Origin: CAZUZS01 sp964624795
GTDB lineage: Bacteria; Calditrichota; Calditrichia; RBG-13-44-9
DNA length: 33,574 nucleotides
NCBI GenBank assembly: GCA_964624795.1
Contig: CAZUZS010000060.1
Location: forward strand, 1 to 33,574
Reading direction: 5' to 3'
Shown here: positions 23,393 to 31,386 of the stretch, piece by piece
Position numbering within the stretch: the first letter of the stretch is position 1
Layout: each line of letters starts with the position of its first letter
Made by a program: the position numbers and the translations under genes
Notes under the pieces: model-generated
What the model saw: only the letters and a program-made list of their open reading frames with translations
Told to the model about the DNA's origin: nothing
Databases searched by the model: none

Positions 23393-25612
23393 ATGGCTGG
23401 ATATAGGTGGCTGATGCTGGCACTGTTGCTGCCGCTGGCAACTTCAACTGTTTTCGCTGGAACCATCCACGGGTTTGTGCGGGATAAGGATAATCGTGAG
23501 CCGATAATCATGGGAAACGTGTGGCTGGAAAAGAGTCCGGTTGGAACCACTACCAATACCAAAGGCTACTACGTGCTCTCCTCGCTGCCTCCTGGCAGCT
23601 ATGAAATCAATTTTTCTTACATGGGTTACAAGACGGTGAAGAAAAAACAGACGCTGAAGGATGGGGAAGATATTGAGCTGAATGTGCTGATGGAGGTAGA
23701 GGCCATTTCCGGTGAGGAGGTGGTCGTGACGGCGGAAGAGGACGAGGATAAGCTGGATATCAAACCGGGAAAAATTCTTGTGCAGGCGACCGAGCTTCGT
23801 ACCGTACCTCAGGTGGCGGAACCGGATCTTTTCCGTTCTCTCCAAATGCTGCCGGGTGTGGCAACTCTTAGCGATTTTTCCGCAGGTCTCTACATCCGGG
23901 GCGGCAGTACCGACCAGAACCTGATTCTCCTGGATGATATCGATGTTTACAATCCCAATCATCTGTTCGGCTTTTTCAGCACTTTCAACACCGACGCGGT
24001 AAAATCGGTGGAGCTTCTGAAAGGCGGTTTCCCGGCGATGTACGGGGGGCGGCTCTCTTCTGTTCTCAATGTGCACAACAAGGAGGGGAATCGTGAAGAG
24101 TTCGAGGGAGTTGCCCGCCTTAGCCTGTTGGGCGGTAGTGCCACCGTTCAGGGTCCATGGAAAAAGGGCTCGTGGATGATTTCCGGGCGTCGCACCTACC
24201 TTGATCTTGCTGCCAAAATCGCGAATGTCGATCTGCCGTATTATTTCTACGACGGACATGCCAAGTTTAATTATGATATCGACAAAAACAACCAGGCCAG
24301 TATCAGTTTCTACACCGGCGACGATGTGCTGGACCTTTCTCAGGATGGCACCGACATCAACCTGAAGTGGGGCAACCAAACCTTCAGCGCGCAGTGGATG
24401 CACCTGTTTTCCAGCAAGCTTTTTTCTCATTTTGTGTTTGCGGGAAGCCGGTTCGAAAGCGATTCAAAAATAAAATTTGATGAGGTAAGTTTTGGGTTGC
24501 TGAACCGGATTACCGATCTTTCCCTGAAGGGCGCTCTATCTTACACGCCAAGCGTTCGCCATAACGTGGATTTTGGTTTCGAGTGGAAAAAGTTGGGCTT
24601 CAACCTCAATTACGAAATAGTTGGGTTGAAATACCTTAATAAATTCTCCGGGAATTACCTTGCGGCATATTTTCAGGACAATTATCATGTGAGCACTTTC
24701 GATATTCTACAGGCCGGTCTTCGGCTGTCCCATTATACCGATGGTAACTATACACGGATGAACCCCCGCATCTCCTGGAAGCACCTGCTCACCGCGCAAA
24801 GTAACCTGACCTTCACTTATGGGCACTTTTCGCAGTTCCTCAATTTGGTGCAGCAGGAGGGTATTAGTTTTGCAGATATGTGGTTTCCGGTAGATCCCAC
24901 ATTCAAGCCGGGGAGCGCAGACCACTACATTATCGGCTACTCCTTTGATGACACCCGAAATTTTTCCATCAATATGGAAGCCTACTACAAGAATTACCGC
25001 AACATTGCCGAATACCGCACCTTCCGGGGAGCCGATGAAAATCTGGATAACCAGACTGCCGCCCAGAATTTTTACAGTGGTACCGGCATAGCCTACGGCG
25101 GTGATGTTTACATTCGTAATAAATTCCTGGGGTTGGAAGGGTGGATTGGTTATTCTCTGGGCTGGACAAAAAAGCAGGTGGACGGTTATAATTTCGGGAA
25201 AGAATATTTCCCCACTTACGATCGACGCCACACCATCACTGCCGTGGAAGATTTCTGGCTGAGCCGTAAATGGCGATTCAACCTTGCCTTCAAATTTGGG
25301 TCCGGGCAGCCTTATACCGAGGCCACTGCCCGTTATGCTGTGCTGAAGCCGGATGGCGGCATCTATTACCTTCCGCTGGAAGGCGCCAAGAATATCTACC
25401 GTCTCCCGGCTTATCTGCGGATGGACATGGGTGTTTTCTATAGAACTACCTTTCTTGGGATGGAAACTGAGCTTTACACGCAGATCATCAATTTGTTAAA
25501 CCACAAAAATGTGTGGTTCCGGCGCTACCAAACCGACAAGAATCCCGCGGTGCGGGAAGACATTACCATGCTGCCATTGCTCCCGACGGTAGGTGCGTCA
25601 TTTAAATTTTAA
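23393..25612 (+). CDS. TonB-dependent outer-membrane receptor with carboxypeptidase-regulatory-like domain
   Basis: Outer-membrane receptor of 739 residues. Signal peptide to about Ala22 (LLPLATSTVFA), then a CarboxypepD_reg-like beta-sandwich (23-110, GTIHGFVRDKDNREPI, TNTKGYYVLSSLPPGSYEI), a plug domain (about 125-235; LPGVATLSDFSAGLYIRGGS, NLILLDDIDVYNPNHLFG, GGFPAMYGGRLSSVLNV), and a beta-barrel to the end, ending in aromatic Phe (GASFKF). AAGGAAA precedes the ATG. It is followed 64 bases on by a small lipoprotein gene. No SusD partner is present. Substrate is not readable; its place between the two uronate blocks suggests an oligouronide or related compound (weak inference). Confidence 0.93.
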   Translation: MAGYRWLMLALLLPLATSTVFAGTIHGFVRDKDNREPIIMGNVWLEKSPVGTTTNTKGYYVLSSLPPGSYEINFSYMGYKTVKKKQTLKDGEDIELNVLMEVEAISGEEVVVTAEEDEDKLDIKPGKILVQATELRTVPQVAEPDLFRSLQMLPGVATLSDFSAGLYIRGGSTDQNLILLDDIDVYNPNHLFGFFSTFNTDAVKSVELLKGGFPAMYGGRLSSVLNVHNKEGNREEFEGVARLSLLGGSATVQGPWKKGSWMISGRRTYLDLAAKIANVDLPYYFYDGHAKFNYDIDKNNQASISFYTGDDVLDLSQDGTDINLKWGNQTFSAQWMHLFSSKLFSHFVFAGSRFESDSKIKFDEVSFGLLNRITDLSLKGALSYTPSVRHNVDFGFEWKKLGFNLNYEIVGLKYLNKFSGNYLAAYFQDNYHVSTFDILQAGLRLSHYTDGNYTRMNPRISWKHLLTAQSNLTFTYGHFSQFLNLVQQEGISFADMWFPVDPTFKPGSADHYIIGYSFDDTRNFSINMEAYYKNYRNIAEYRTFRGADENLDNQTAAQNFYSGTGIAYGGDVYIRNKFLGLEGWIGYSLGWTKKQVDGYNFGKEYFPTYDRRHTITAVEDFWLSRKWRFNLAFKFGSGQPYTEATARYAVLKPDGGIYYLPLEGAKNIYRLPAYLRMDMGVFYRTTFLGMETELYTQIINLLNHKNVWFRRYQTDKNPAVREDITMLPLLPTVGASFKF

Positions 25613-25676
25613 AAGGCGGGCAGGATCGGATTGGATAAACATGGATCATGATAAAAATCGATATGAGGGGAAATAG

Positions 25677-26378
25677 ATGAAAGGTTTGGTCACAAAATTT
25701 GGGACTGTCTTAATCGGGATTATTCTGATTGCCGCATGCTCGAAAAATCCGTCCACACCGGAATATCAGAAAGAAGTGACGGTCTTNNNNNNNNNNNNNN
25801 NNNNNNNNNNNNNNNNNNNNNNNNNNNNNNNNNNNNNNNNNNNNNNNNNNNNNNNNNNNNNNNNNNNNNNNNNNNNNNNNNNNNNNCCGCCGGTATTGCA
25901 CCTGACCACCGATTTGCGAACCGATACGGTGAATGCCGTCCATCCGCAGAATATTTCCCGGCAAATGCCGGTTTTCCTGGATGGTGAAAATCCTGACCAG
26001 ATTGTGATGGTGGATATGTATTGCAATGAATCGTGGCAGAATGCCGAATATATCAACGCGTTTTTCGGAGAGGACAAACCGGCCGACCGTCAATCGTATG
26101 ATGGCGGGGCAGACAGGGAACCGCGGCATATCCGGGGACTGGCGCGCATGAGGGAGCTGGCTTCCGACAATTTTCCGGGTCGCCTTGTTATCGACTGGTA
26201 TTCTTCCATGATCGTTTTTTATGGCTCCAACACCATGCAAATACTTGCTATTGACGATAATTACCACAATTTCATTTACCGGGAGCACCCGGAGTTGAGC
26301 GGCGGAATTGAAGGTGGAATCGGGGTGTTCGGATCGGTTTGCGGAGAGACATATCGGTTGCAGGTGCTCAAGCCGTAG
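25677..26378 (+). CDS. Secreted lipoprotein, possibly DUF4249-like, interrupted by an assembly gap
   Basis: Starts with a lipoprotein signal (GTVLIGIILIAACSKNPSTP, lipobox AAC with Cys21). After 36-37 codons the N gap interrupts it; the remainder (from 25887) continues in a frame consistent with one gene. The C-terminal portion ends in GGIEGGIGVFGSVCGETYRL, reminiscent of the glycine-rich end of DUF4249 proteins that sit beside TonB receptors in the FCB group. This similarity is from memory and tentative. The real length is unknown because of the gap. It probably works at the outer membrane with the receptor upstream. Confidence 0.75.
   Translation: MKGLVTKFGTVLIGIILIAACSKNPSTPEYQKEVTVXXXXXXXXXXXXXXXXXXXXXXXXXXXXXXXXXXPPVLHLTTDLRTDTVNAVHPQNISRQMPVFLDGENPDQIVMVDMYCNESWQNAEYINAFFGEDKPADRQSYDGGADREPRHIRGLARMRELASDNFPGRLVIDWYSSMIVFYGSNTMQILAIDDNYHNFIYREHPELSGGIEGGIGVFGSVCGETYRLQVLKP
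25787..25886. other. Assembly gap (100 N) inside the lipoprotein gene
   Basis: Exactly 100 N, splitting the lipoprotein into signal and C-terminal parts. Confidence 0.99.
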
Positions 26379-26546
26379 GGTATATTTTTGTGCGGCCATA
26401 TTTGAACCGAACTCTGGCAAACCGGCATTGCTCAAAATTTTATTATTGCTGAATCCGATGCAGGCATAAAGTCCCAAGTCGTTTCTCCCGATTGATTATT
26501 TTTCATTCACGCTTATGTCTGGACATATTCCATTTTTAAAAAAATC

Positions 26547-26575
26547 TTGACTGTTACGCAAAGATTCAATATACT
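26547..26575 (+). promoter_or_regulatory. Predicted sigma70 promoter of the gntR-uxaE-kinase-galU-uxaC block
   Basis: TTGACT (26547-26552), 17-base spacer, TATACT (26570-26575). Both hexamers are one mismatch from consensus with ideal spacing. The operator at 26573-26588 begins inside the -10. Confidence 0.78.
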
Positions 26576-26588
26576 TGGCATACCAACT
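26573..26588. promoter_or_regulatory. Operator for the GntR-LacI regulator (probable autoregulation)
   Basis: ACTTGGCATACCAACT differs at two positions from the perfect palindrome at 12897-12912 and occupies the same place relative to its promoter. It lies upstream of the regulator's own gene. Confidence 0.75.
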
Positions 26589-26666
26589 ATGCTAAGTGAA
26601 TTGAAAATGATTGCAAACCATCCTCCGAACCAAGTTTCATCTTATATAAATGGCCTGGCGGACCCG

Positions 26667-26722
26667 CGCCAAGTGAGCCTGGCGGAAGCCGGGTTGGGAG
26701 GAGAAGTAGAATTCACTTGGCG
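26667..26722 (+). other. Inverted repeat in the regulator leader
   Basis: CGCCAAGTGA (26667-26676) and TCACTTGGCG (26713-26722) are exact reverse complements 36 bases apart. In RNA they would close a large stem-loop; in DNA they carry the same CCAAGT and ACTTGG half-sites as the operator, in the opposite order. Confidence 0.55.
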
Positions 26723-26815
26723 GAATAAACTATCAAGAAAGACGGCGCCAACTGTCCTTGCGGGAACGTTAGAATCGCTGCCAATTTCAATGTCCATTTG
26801 TGGGAACAAGTAAAT

Positions 26816-27973
26816 ATGACAATCGATTTCAAAAATCCAACGCCGCTTTATGTCCAGATCGTAAATGATATAAAGGAAAAGATTTCCTCCGGCGAACTCA
26901 AGGTTGGGGATCGGGTTTCTTCGCAGAATGAGCTGGCCGCCACCTATTCAGTCAGCCTCATCACTGTCAAAAAGGCGCTGGCGGACCTGATCAAAGAGGG
27001 TGTGCTCTATAGCCGGGTGGGAAAAGGAACCTATGTTGCCCGGAAATCGACTTTTGCAAACTTAAAAGAATATCGGACGATCGGCTTTGTTCTCCGCGAT
27101 CTGGACAGCCCGTTTTTTTCCAAAATCCTGTCTAATATGGAGAAAGTGCTTTCCCGCAATGAATTCAATCTTCTCCTTCGCAGCAGCGACGGTAACATGG
27201 AGAAGGAGGAGAGCCAGATACAGCACTTTCTGGAGCTGGGCGTGGACGGGCTGATCATCGCTTCCATGTCGCGGGTGTATTTTGCATCATCGGTGTTACG
27301 GGAATTGCAGCAGCGCGATTTCCCCTACGTGGTGGTTTCCTACATCGCGGATGAAGATATTGCCTACGTTGGCACCGATCACGAGGAAGGCGCCTACATT
27401 GCAGCCCGACACCTGATTGACCTTGGGTATCCGCAGATCGGTTACATCAATGGAGAAACCGGGAGCCTGTTGGGGGAAGTGCGCAGGAAAGGTTACATGC
27501 GGGCGCTTCAGGAAGCCAATCTGCAGTTTGCCCCGGAATTCGAGTATCATCTCCGGCTGCGCGGCGAGTGGTACGATTTCCAATCCGGGTATGAGATTGG
27601 TCAGGAAATGGTCAAAACCAAACGTGTTCCGGAAGCGGTTTTTGCTTATAACGATCTTTCCGCACTCGGTCTTGAGAAGGCGCTGCTGGATAACGGGCTG
27701 CGGGTCCCGGAAGATGTGGCGATTGTCGGATTCGATAATATCAAAAGAGGATTAACCGCGCTGGTCCCCCTGACGACAATTCACCAACCGACCGACCGGA
27801 TCGGGGAGCTGGCAGCAGAGCGAGTGATTCGAAAAATTCGCGGTGAGACCGTTCCGCTTCGCGAGATCCTGAAACCCACGCTGATTGTCCGGGATTCCTG
27901 CGGCGCCAGGCGGCTTTTTCCCGAAAAATTCAAAGATCCAAGTCCGGCTCTCGGACAGATCGAGCCAAAATAG
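26816..27973 (+). CDS. GntR-LacI fusion transcriptional regulator (AraR-like)
   Basis: Ligand-responsive repressor of about 385 residues. N-terminal GntR winged helix (1-75): PTPLYVQIVNDIKEKISSGE, then RVSSQNELAATYSVSLITVK and GVLYSRVGKGTYVA. The rest (about 85-365) is a LacI/periplasmic-binding-type sugar sensor: TIGFVLRDLDSPFFSKIL, VDGLIIASM, YVGTDHEEGAYIAARHLIDLGY, VFAYNDLSALGLEKALLDNG, DVAIVGFDN. This arrangement is that of AraR-type regulators. The ATG at 26816 fits the GntR N terminus, though the ribosome site is poor. Operators on its own promoter and on the TRAP-uxuB promoter, plus the downstream uxaE and uxaC, suggest a uronate-responsive repressor (inference). Confidence 0.93.
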   Translation: MTIDFKNPTPLYVQIVNDIKEKISSGELKVGDRVSSQNELAATYSVSLITVKKALADLIKEGVLYSRVGKGTYVARKSTFANLKEYRTIGFVLRDLDSPFFSKILSNMEKVLSRNEFNLLLRSSDGNMEKEESQIQHFLELGVDGLIIASMSRVYFASSVLRELQQRDFPYVVVSYIADEDIAYVGTDHEEGAYIAARHLIDLGYPQIGYINGETGSLLGEVRRKGYMRALQEANLQFAPEFEYHLRLRGEWYDFQSGYEIGQEMVKTKRVPEAVFAYNDLSALGLEKALLDNGLRVPEDVAIVGFDNIKRGLTALVPLTTIHQPTDRIGELAAERVIRKIRGETVPLREILKPTLIVRDSCGARRLFPEKFKDPSPALGQIEPK

Positions 27974-28074
27974 TGGATGTATATTCCGGGTAATCATCCC
28001 GGGCAGTTTCAATCTGTTAGAATAACTGCGGACATAATTCAAAAAATTTTTCATTTCTGAAGGAGTTGATTGAT

Positions 28075-29334
28075 ATGATAAATGTGAAACCGTCTGTTCT
28101 CGGCCTGAAAAGATCGTTCGGGTTTGGCGACCGTCTTGGTTTGGCCGGTCCCGGGCATATCGACGCGGTACGCGGAACTGCATTTCTCCCGATTTTCGCC
28201 CAACAGTCTATCCGTGAATTGAACCGCACCCAGCGCAAACCGGAAGACGTGATGAATGCGGCAATCGGCGCTGTGAAGGCGGAAGCGTGGGAAGGCCCTT
28301 GGGGGGCAGATGCCGACCATTTGCAGACCAAAGACGACGTTTTCCTGATGGCAAAAAACGGGTATACGTTTTTCACCATTGATCCATCAGCGCATGTTAA
28401 CAGCCGGGCGGACGCATTCGCGCGGGACGAGTTGGAGAAATATCACGGCCGAATGGCAGACGATGGGCTATTCCAGAAAAATGAGATTTTCGATCTGTAC
28501 CTGAATAAAACATACGATCTGGAGGATGGCATGAGCGTCTCCTTCCCGGATCGGGAGACACTTCTCCGGGCGGCTGTGAAATATGGGCGTGCGATTGCGC
28601 ACACCCGAAACATGTACCAGTGGATTCGCGAAGCGAGCGGCACCGGGCAATTTGAAGTGGAAATGTCGGTCGATGAAACAGAAACGCCGACCACCCCGCC
28701 GGAACATCTTTTCATCGGGCTGGAGCTGAAGCGGTTGGGTATCGAAGTGGTCAGCCTGGCGCCGCGTTTTACCGGGGAGTTCGAGAAAGGCATCGATTAC
28801 AAAGGCGATTTGTCCGAATTCGAAAAAAGCTATCGCCGGCACGTTGCCATCGCCAAATACTGCGGACCCTATAAACTGAGTGTTCACAGCGGTTCCGACA
28901 AATTTCGCATTTATCCCATTGTGGGGCGGCTGAGCGGAGATTTGCTGCATGTCAAGACTGCCGGTACCAGCTACCTGGAAGCCCTGCGTGTGGTGTGCCG
29001 TACGGACAAAAAGCTGTTCCGTGAGATTATCGCTTTTTGCCGCTCGCGATACGATACCGATAAAGCCACCTACCATGTTTCTGCTCAATTGAAGGATGTC
29101 CCCGAAACGCTCGCCGATGACAAATTGGAAGAATGGTACCTGGAAAATACTTCCGGACGGCAAATTTTGCATGTCACGTTTGGTTCGGTGCTGGTGGGAG
29201 GAAAGGCCCCAAGCGGTGCCGCGTTTAAGGACCTGATCATGGAAAATTTGAACAAAAATTTCGATCTCTACCGGGAAGTGCTGCACCGCCACCTGGGTAA
29301 GCATCTGCGCCTTCTTATGTCTGAGGCACAATAG
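28075..29334 (+). CDS. uxaE: Tagaturonate epimerase UxaE
   Basis: Sugar-acid epimerase of about 419 residues. The family (UxaE, described from Thermotoga maritima) converts D-tagaturonate to D-fructuronate, so that galacturonate and glucuronate catabolism merge. Recognisable segments: SFGFGDRLGLAGPGHIDAV, WGADADHLQTKDDV, TFFTIDPSAHVNS, FEVEMSVDETETPTTPPEHL, LSVHSGSDKFRIYP and VKTAGTSYLEALR. Conserved His, Asp and Glu residues in these segments are probable metal ligands and catalytic groups. The ATG at 28075 has AAGGAG 9 bases upstream; an in-frame TTG at 28066 is less likely. It replaces the UxaB/UxaA route, consistent with their absence here. It is 101 bases after the regulator gene. Confidence 0.9.
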   Translation: MINVKPSVLGLKRSFGFGDRLGLAGPGHIDAVRGTAFLPIFAQQSIRELNRTQRKPEDVMNAAIGAVKAEAWEGPWGADADHLQTKDDVFLMAKNGYTFFTIDPSAHVNSRADAFARDELEKYHGRMADDGLFQKNEIFDLYLNKTYDLEDGMSVSFPDRETLLRAAVKYGRAIAHTRNMYQWIREASGTGQFEVEMSVDETETPTTPPEHLFIGLELKRLGIEVVSLAPRFTGEFEKGIDYKGDLSEFEKSYRRHVAIAKYCGPYKLSVHSGSDKFRIYPIVGRLSGDLLHVKTAGTSYLEALRVVCRTDKKLFREIIAFCRSRYDTDKATYHVSAQLKDVPETLADDKLEEWYLENTSGRQILHVTFGSVLVGGKAPSGAAFKDLIMENLNKNFDLYREVLHRHLGKHLRLLMSEAQ

Positions 29335-29385
29335 AAAATTGTGAGCAGGCACAAAACCTAATAAAATAAAGATGGAAGCAATTCG

Positions 29386-30381
29386 ATGATCATCGAAAGC
29401 CGCGCGTACGCCAGGGCCGGTTTGTTAGGGAATCCCTCTGATGGCTATTTTGGCAAGACCATCTCGATCAGCGTCAGGAATTTCGGCGCACACATCTCCC
29501 TTTTCGAAACGCCCGAGCTAAGAATTATTTTGGCTGAGCAGGATTCAAATACTTACCGGAATATTTTTGAGCTGATCGAATCGATCGATCTGGTTGGGTA
29601 TTATGGCGGGGATCGGCTGATAAAAGCCGCCATAAAAAAATTCTTCGAATATTGCCGTCAAAACGAAATACGTTTTTCAAATAAGAACTTCACGATCAGT
29701 TATCATACCTCCATACCACGGCAGGTGGGATTGGCCGGCTCCAGCGCGATTATTGCCGCTACCATGCGGGCGCTGATGCAGTTTTACGATGTTGCGATCC
29801 CGCAGGAAGTTCTGCCCAGCATCATCCTTTCCGCAGAAACAGATGAACTGGGGATAAACGCCGGTTTGCAGGATCGTGTGATCCAGGTTTACGAAGGATG
29901 CGTCTACATGGATTTTGAGCGCGAGCACATGGAGAAGACAAAGACCGGCGTTTACGAGCCGCTCGACCCGAAGCTGCTTCCCAATCTTTTCATCGCCTAC
30001 AAAATCGACTTGGGAAAAGTATCAGGCAAGGTGCTCAATCCCATTCGGGTTCGCTACAAGAACGGCGAGAAGCTGGTTGTCGATACTTTGCAGGAAATCG
30101 CCGGTCTGGCGAAGCAGGGGAGAGAAGCGCTGCTGGCGAAGGATTATGCTGCATTGAGCAAATTGATCAACAGAAATTTCGATCTGCGCAAGAAAATAAT
30201 GGACATAAGTGATCGCAATTTGGAGATGGTTGCGCTGGCGCGCCGCTGCGGGGCATCGGCAAAATTCGCCGGTTCGGGCGGCTCGATAATCGGCACATAC
30301 ACCGATGACGAAATGCTGACCCGCCTGATTGTGGAATTGAAAAAAATAAAGGCAAGAGTAATTAAACCGTATATTCTTTAG
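29386..30381 (+). CDS. GHMP kinase, glucuronokinase-like
   Basis: GHMP-superfamily sugar kinase of 331 residues. The N terminus ARAGLLGNPSDGYFGKTISI resembles the sugar-binding start of plant glucuronokinase; the ATP loop is PRQVGLAGSSAIIAA (111-125); next comes SAETDELGINAGLQDRVIQV and then YMDFEREHM; the C-terminal motif is KFAGSGGSIIG (GSGGS at 296-300). The plant enzyme, as I remember it, has GNPSD, GKTIS, PRQTGLSGSS, GLQDRVAQVYGG, MNRNFDLRR and FTGSGG at matching places, and here NRNFDLRKK is seen too. Predicted reaction is glucuronate + ATP to glucuronate-1-phosphate. Galacturonate or another aldose as substrate remains possible. Only 8 bases separate its stop from the galU start, a strong operon link. 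Confidence 0.85.
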   Translation: MIIESRAYARAGLLGNPSDGYFGKTISISVRNFGAHISLFETPELRIILAEQDSNTYRNIFELIESIDLVGYYGGDRLIKAAIKKFFEYCRQNEIRFSNKNFTISYHTSIPRQVGLAGSSAIIAATMRALMQFYDVAIPQEVLPSIILSAETDELGINAGLQDRVIQVYEGCVYMDFEREHMEKTKTGVYEPLDPKLLPNLFIAYKIDLGKVSGKVLNPIRVRYKNGEKLVVDTLQEIAGLAKQGREALLAKDYAALSKLINRNFDLRKKIMDISDRNLEMVALARRCGASAKFAGSGGSIIGTYTDDEMLTRLIVELKKIKARVIKPYIL

Positions 30382-30389
30382 GTGGACAA

Positions 30390-31265
30390 ATGAAAATGGT
30401 AAAAAAAGCTGTGATTCCGGCCGCCGGATTGGGAACCCGCTTTCTTCCGGCAACAAAGGCCCAACCCAAGGAAATGCTGCCGATAATCGACACACCAACC
30501 ATTCAATATGTCGTTCAGGAAGCAGTCGATTCAGGAATCGAGGATATTCTCATCGTTACCGGTAAGGGAAAGCGTGCCATCGAAGATCATTTCGACCGGA
30601 ACACCGAGCTGGAGATGCAGCTCGAAAGCAACGAAGATGAAGATTTATATAACGAAATCCGCCGCATCTCGGATCTGGCAGATATCCACTACATCCGCCA
30701 GAAGGAGCTGAAGGGCCTGGGGGATGCTGTTTACTATGCCCGCCACCACATTGGGGACGAGCCGTTTGCGGTGCTGTTGGGCGACACAATTATCCAATCG
30801 GTCATTCCCGTAACGCAGCAATTGATTGATATTTACAACCAGTACCGGCAGACCATTCTTGCGGTGGAAGCTGTGCCGCGTGATAAAGTCTCCCGCTACG
30901 GCATCGTGGGTGGCGAACCGGTCAGCGATCGGATTCTTAAAGTCTCGCAGCTTGTTGAAAAACCGCCGGTTGATCGCAGCCCCTCCAACCTGGCAATCGC
31001 CGGGCGCTACATCCTGACTCCCGAAATCTTCAAGGCGCTTGAGAAAACCTCCCCCGGCCTGCACGACGAGCTGCAACTGACCGACGCCATGCGAATTCTG
31101 CTCGAGCGGGAAAACATCCATTCCTATACCATCGAGGGAAAACGCTATGATATCGGAAATAAAATGGATTACCTGAAAACGATGGTGGAATTCGGATTGA
31201 GTCGGAAGGAATTTTCCGAGCCTTTCTTAGAATTTTTGAAGGAAATTGTTGCTGCAGCCGGATGA
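30390..31265 (+). CDS. galU: UTP-sugar-1-phosphate uridylyltransferase (GalU family)
   Basis: Nucleotidyltransferase of 291 residues that makes a UDP-sugar from UTP and a sugar-1-phosphate. N-terminal AVIPAAGLGTRFLPATKAQP with KEMLPI, then PTIQYVVQEAVDSGI, LVVTGKGKRAIEDHFD-type segment (here IVTGKGKRAIEDHFD), VLLGDTI, EKP and KRYDIGNKMDYLKT all fit GalU. AGGTGG lies before the ATG at 30390. Most GalU act on glucose-1-phosphate. Here it follows the glucuronokinase-like gene by 8 bases, so glucuronate-1-phosphate may be the physiological substrate, giving UDP-glucuronate (inference). The usual ATKAIPKEMLP has Gln in place of Ile, a possible specificity change. Confidence 0.93.
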   Translation: MKMVKKAVIPAAGLGTRFLPATKAQPKEMLPIIDTPTIQYVVQEAVDSGIEDILIVTGKGKRAIEDHFDRNTELEMQLESNEDEDLYNEIRRISDLADIHYIRQKELKGLGDAVYYARHHIGDEPFAVLLGDTIIQSVIPVTQQLIDIYNQYRQTILAVEAVPRDKVSRYGIVGGEPVSDRILKVSQLVEKPPVDRSPSNLAIAGRYILTPEIFKALEKTSPGLHDELQLTDAMRILLERENIHSYTIEGKRYDIGNKMDYLKTMVEFGLSRKEFSEPFLEFLKEIVAAAG

Positions 31266-31386
31266 TTCATGAAAATCAGCAGCAGAGTGGCCGCGAACCG
31301 GTTGGAAAAATTGGGAATACGAACCACATTTTTGCCGGTGAACCAAATAATTTTGACATAAAACAGTTGCCCGGAGGTGTTAGACA

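Larger units (their letters stand above)
26379..26815. other. Regulatory intergenic region and leader of the gntR-type gene
   Basis: About 440 bases. The left third shows nothing recognisable. From 26547 it holds a strong promoter, an overlapping operator and a long leader (about 235 bases) with a 10-base inverted repeat. A short open frame crosses the leader, but its start lies on the -35 hexamer and it has no ribosome site. Confidence 0.6.

Noticed and set aside
26547..26813. An 88-codon open frame before the regulator gene
   Set aside because: Its start codon is the -35 hexamer of the promoter; there is no ribosome site; it crosses an operator and an inverted repeat and looks like untranslated leader.
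27986..28002. CCGGG-loop-CCCGG hairpin between the regulator and uxaE as a terminator
   Set aside because: Only five pairs and no T run; more likely the block is transcribed through.
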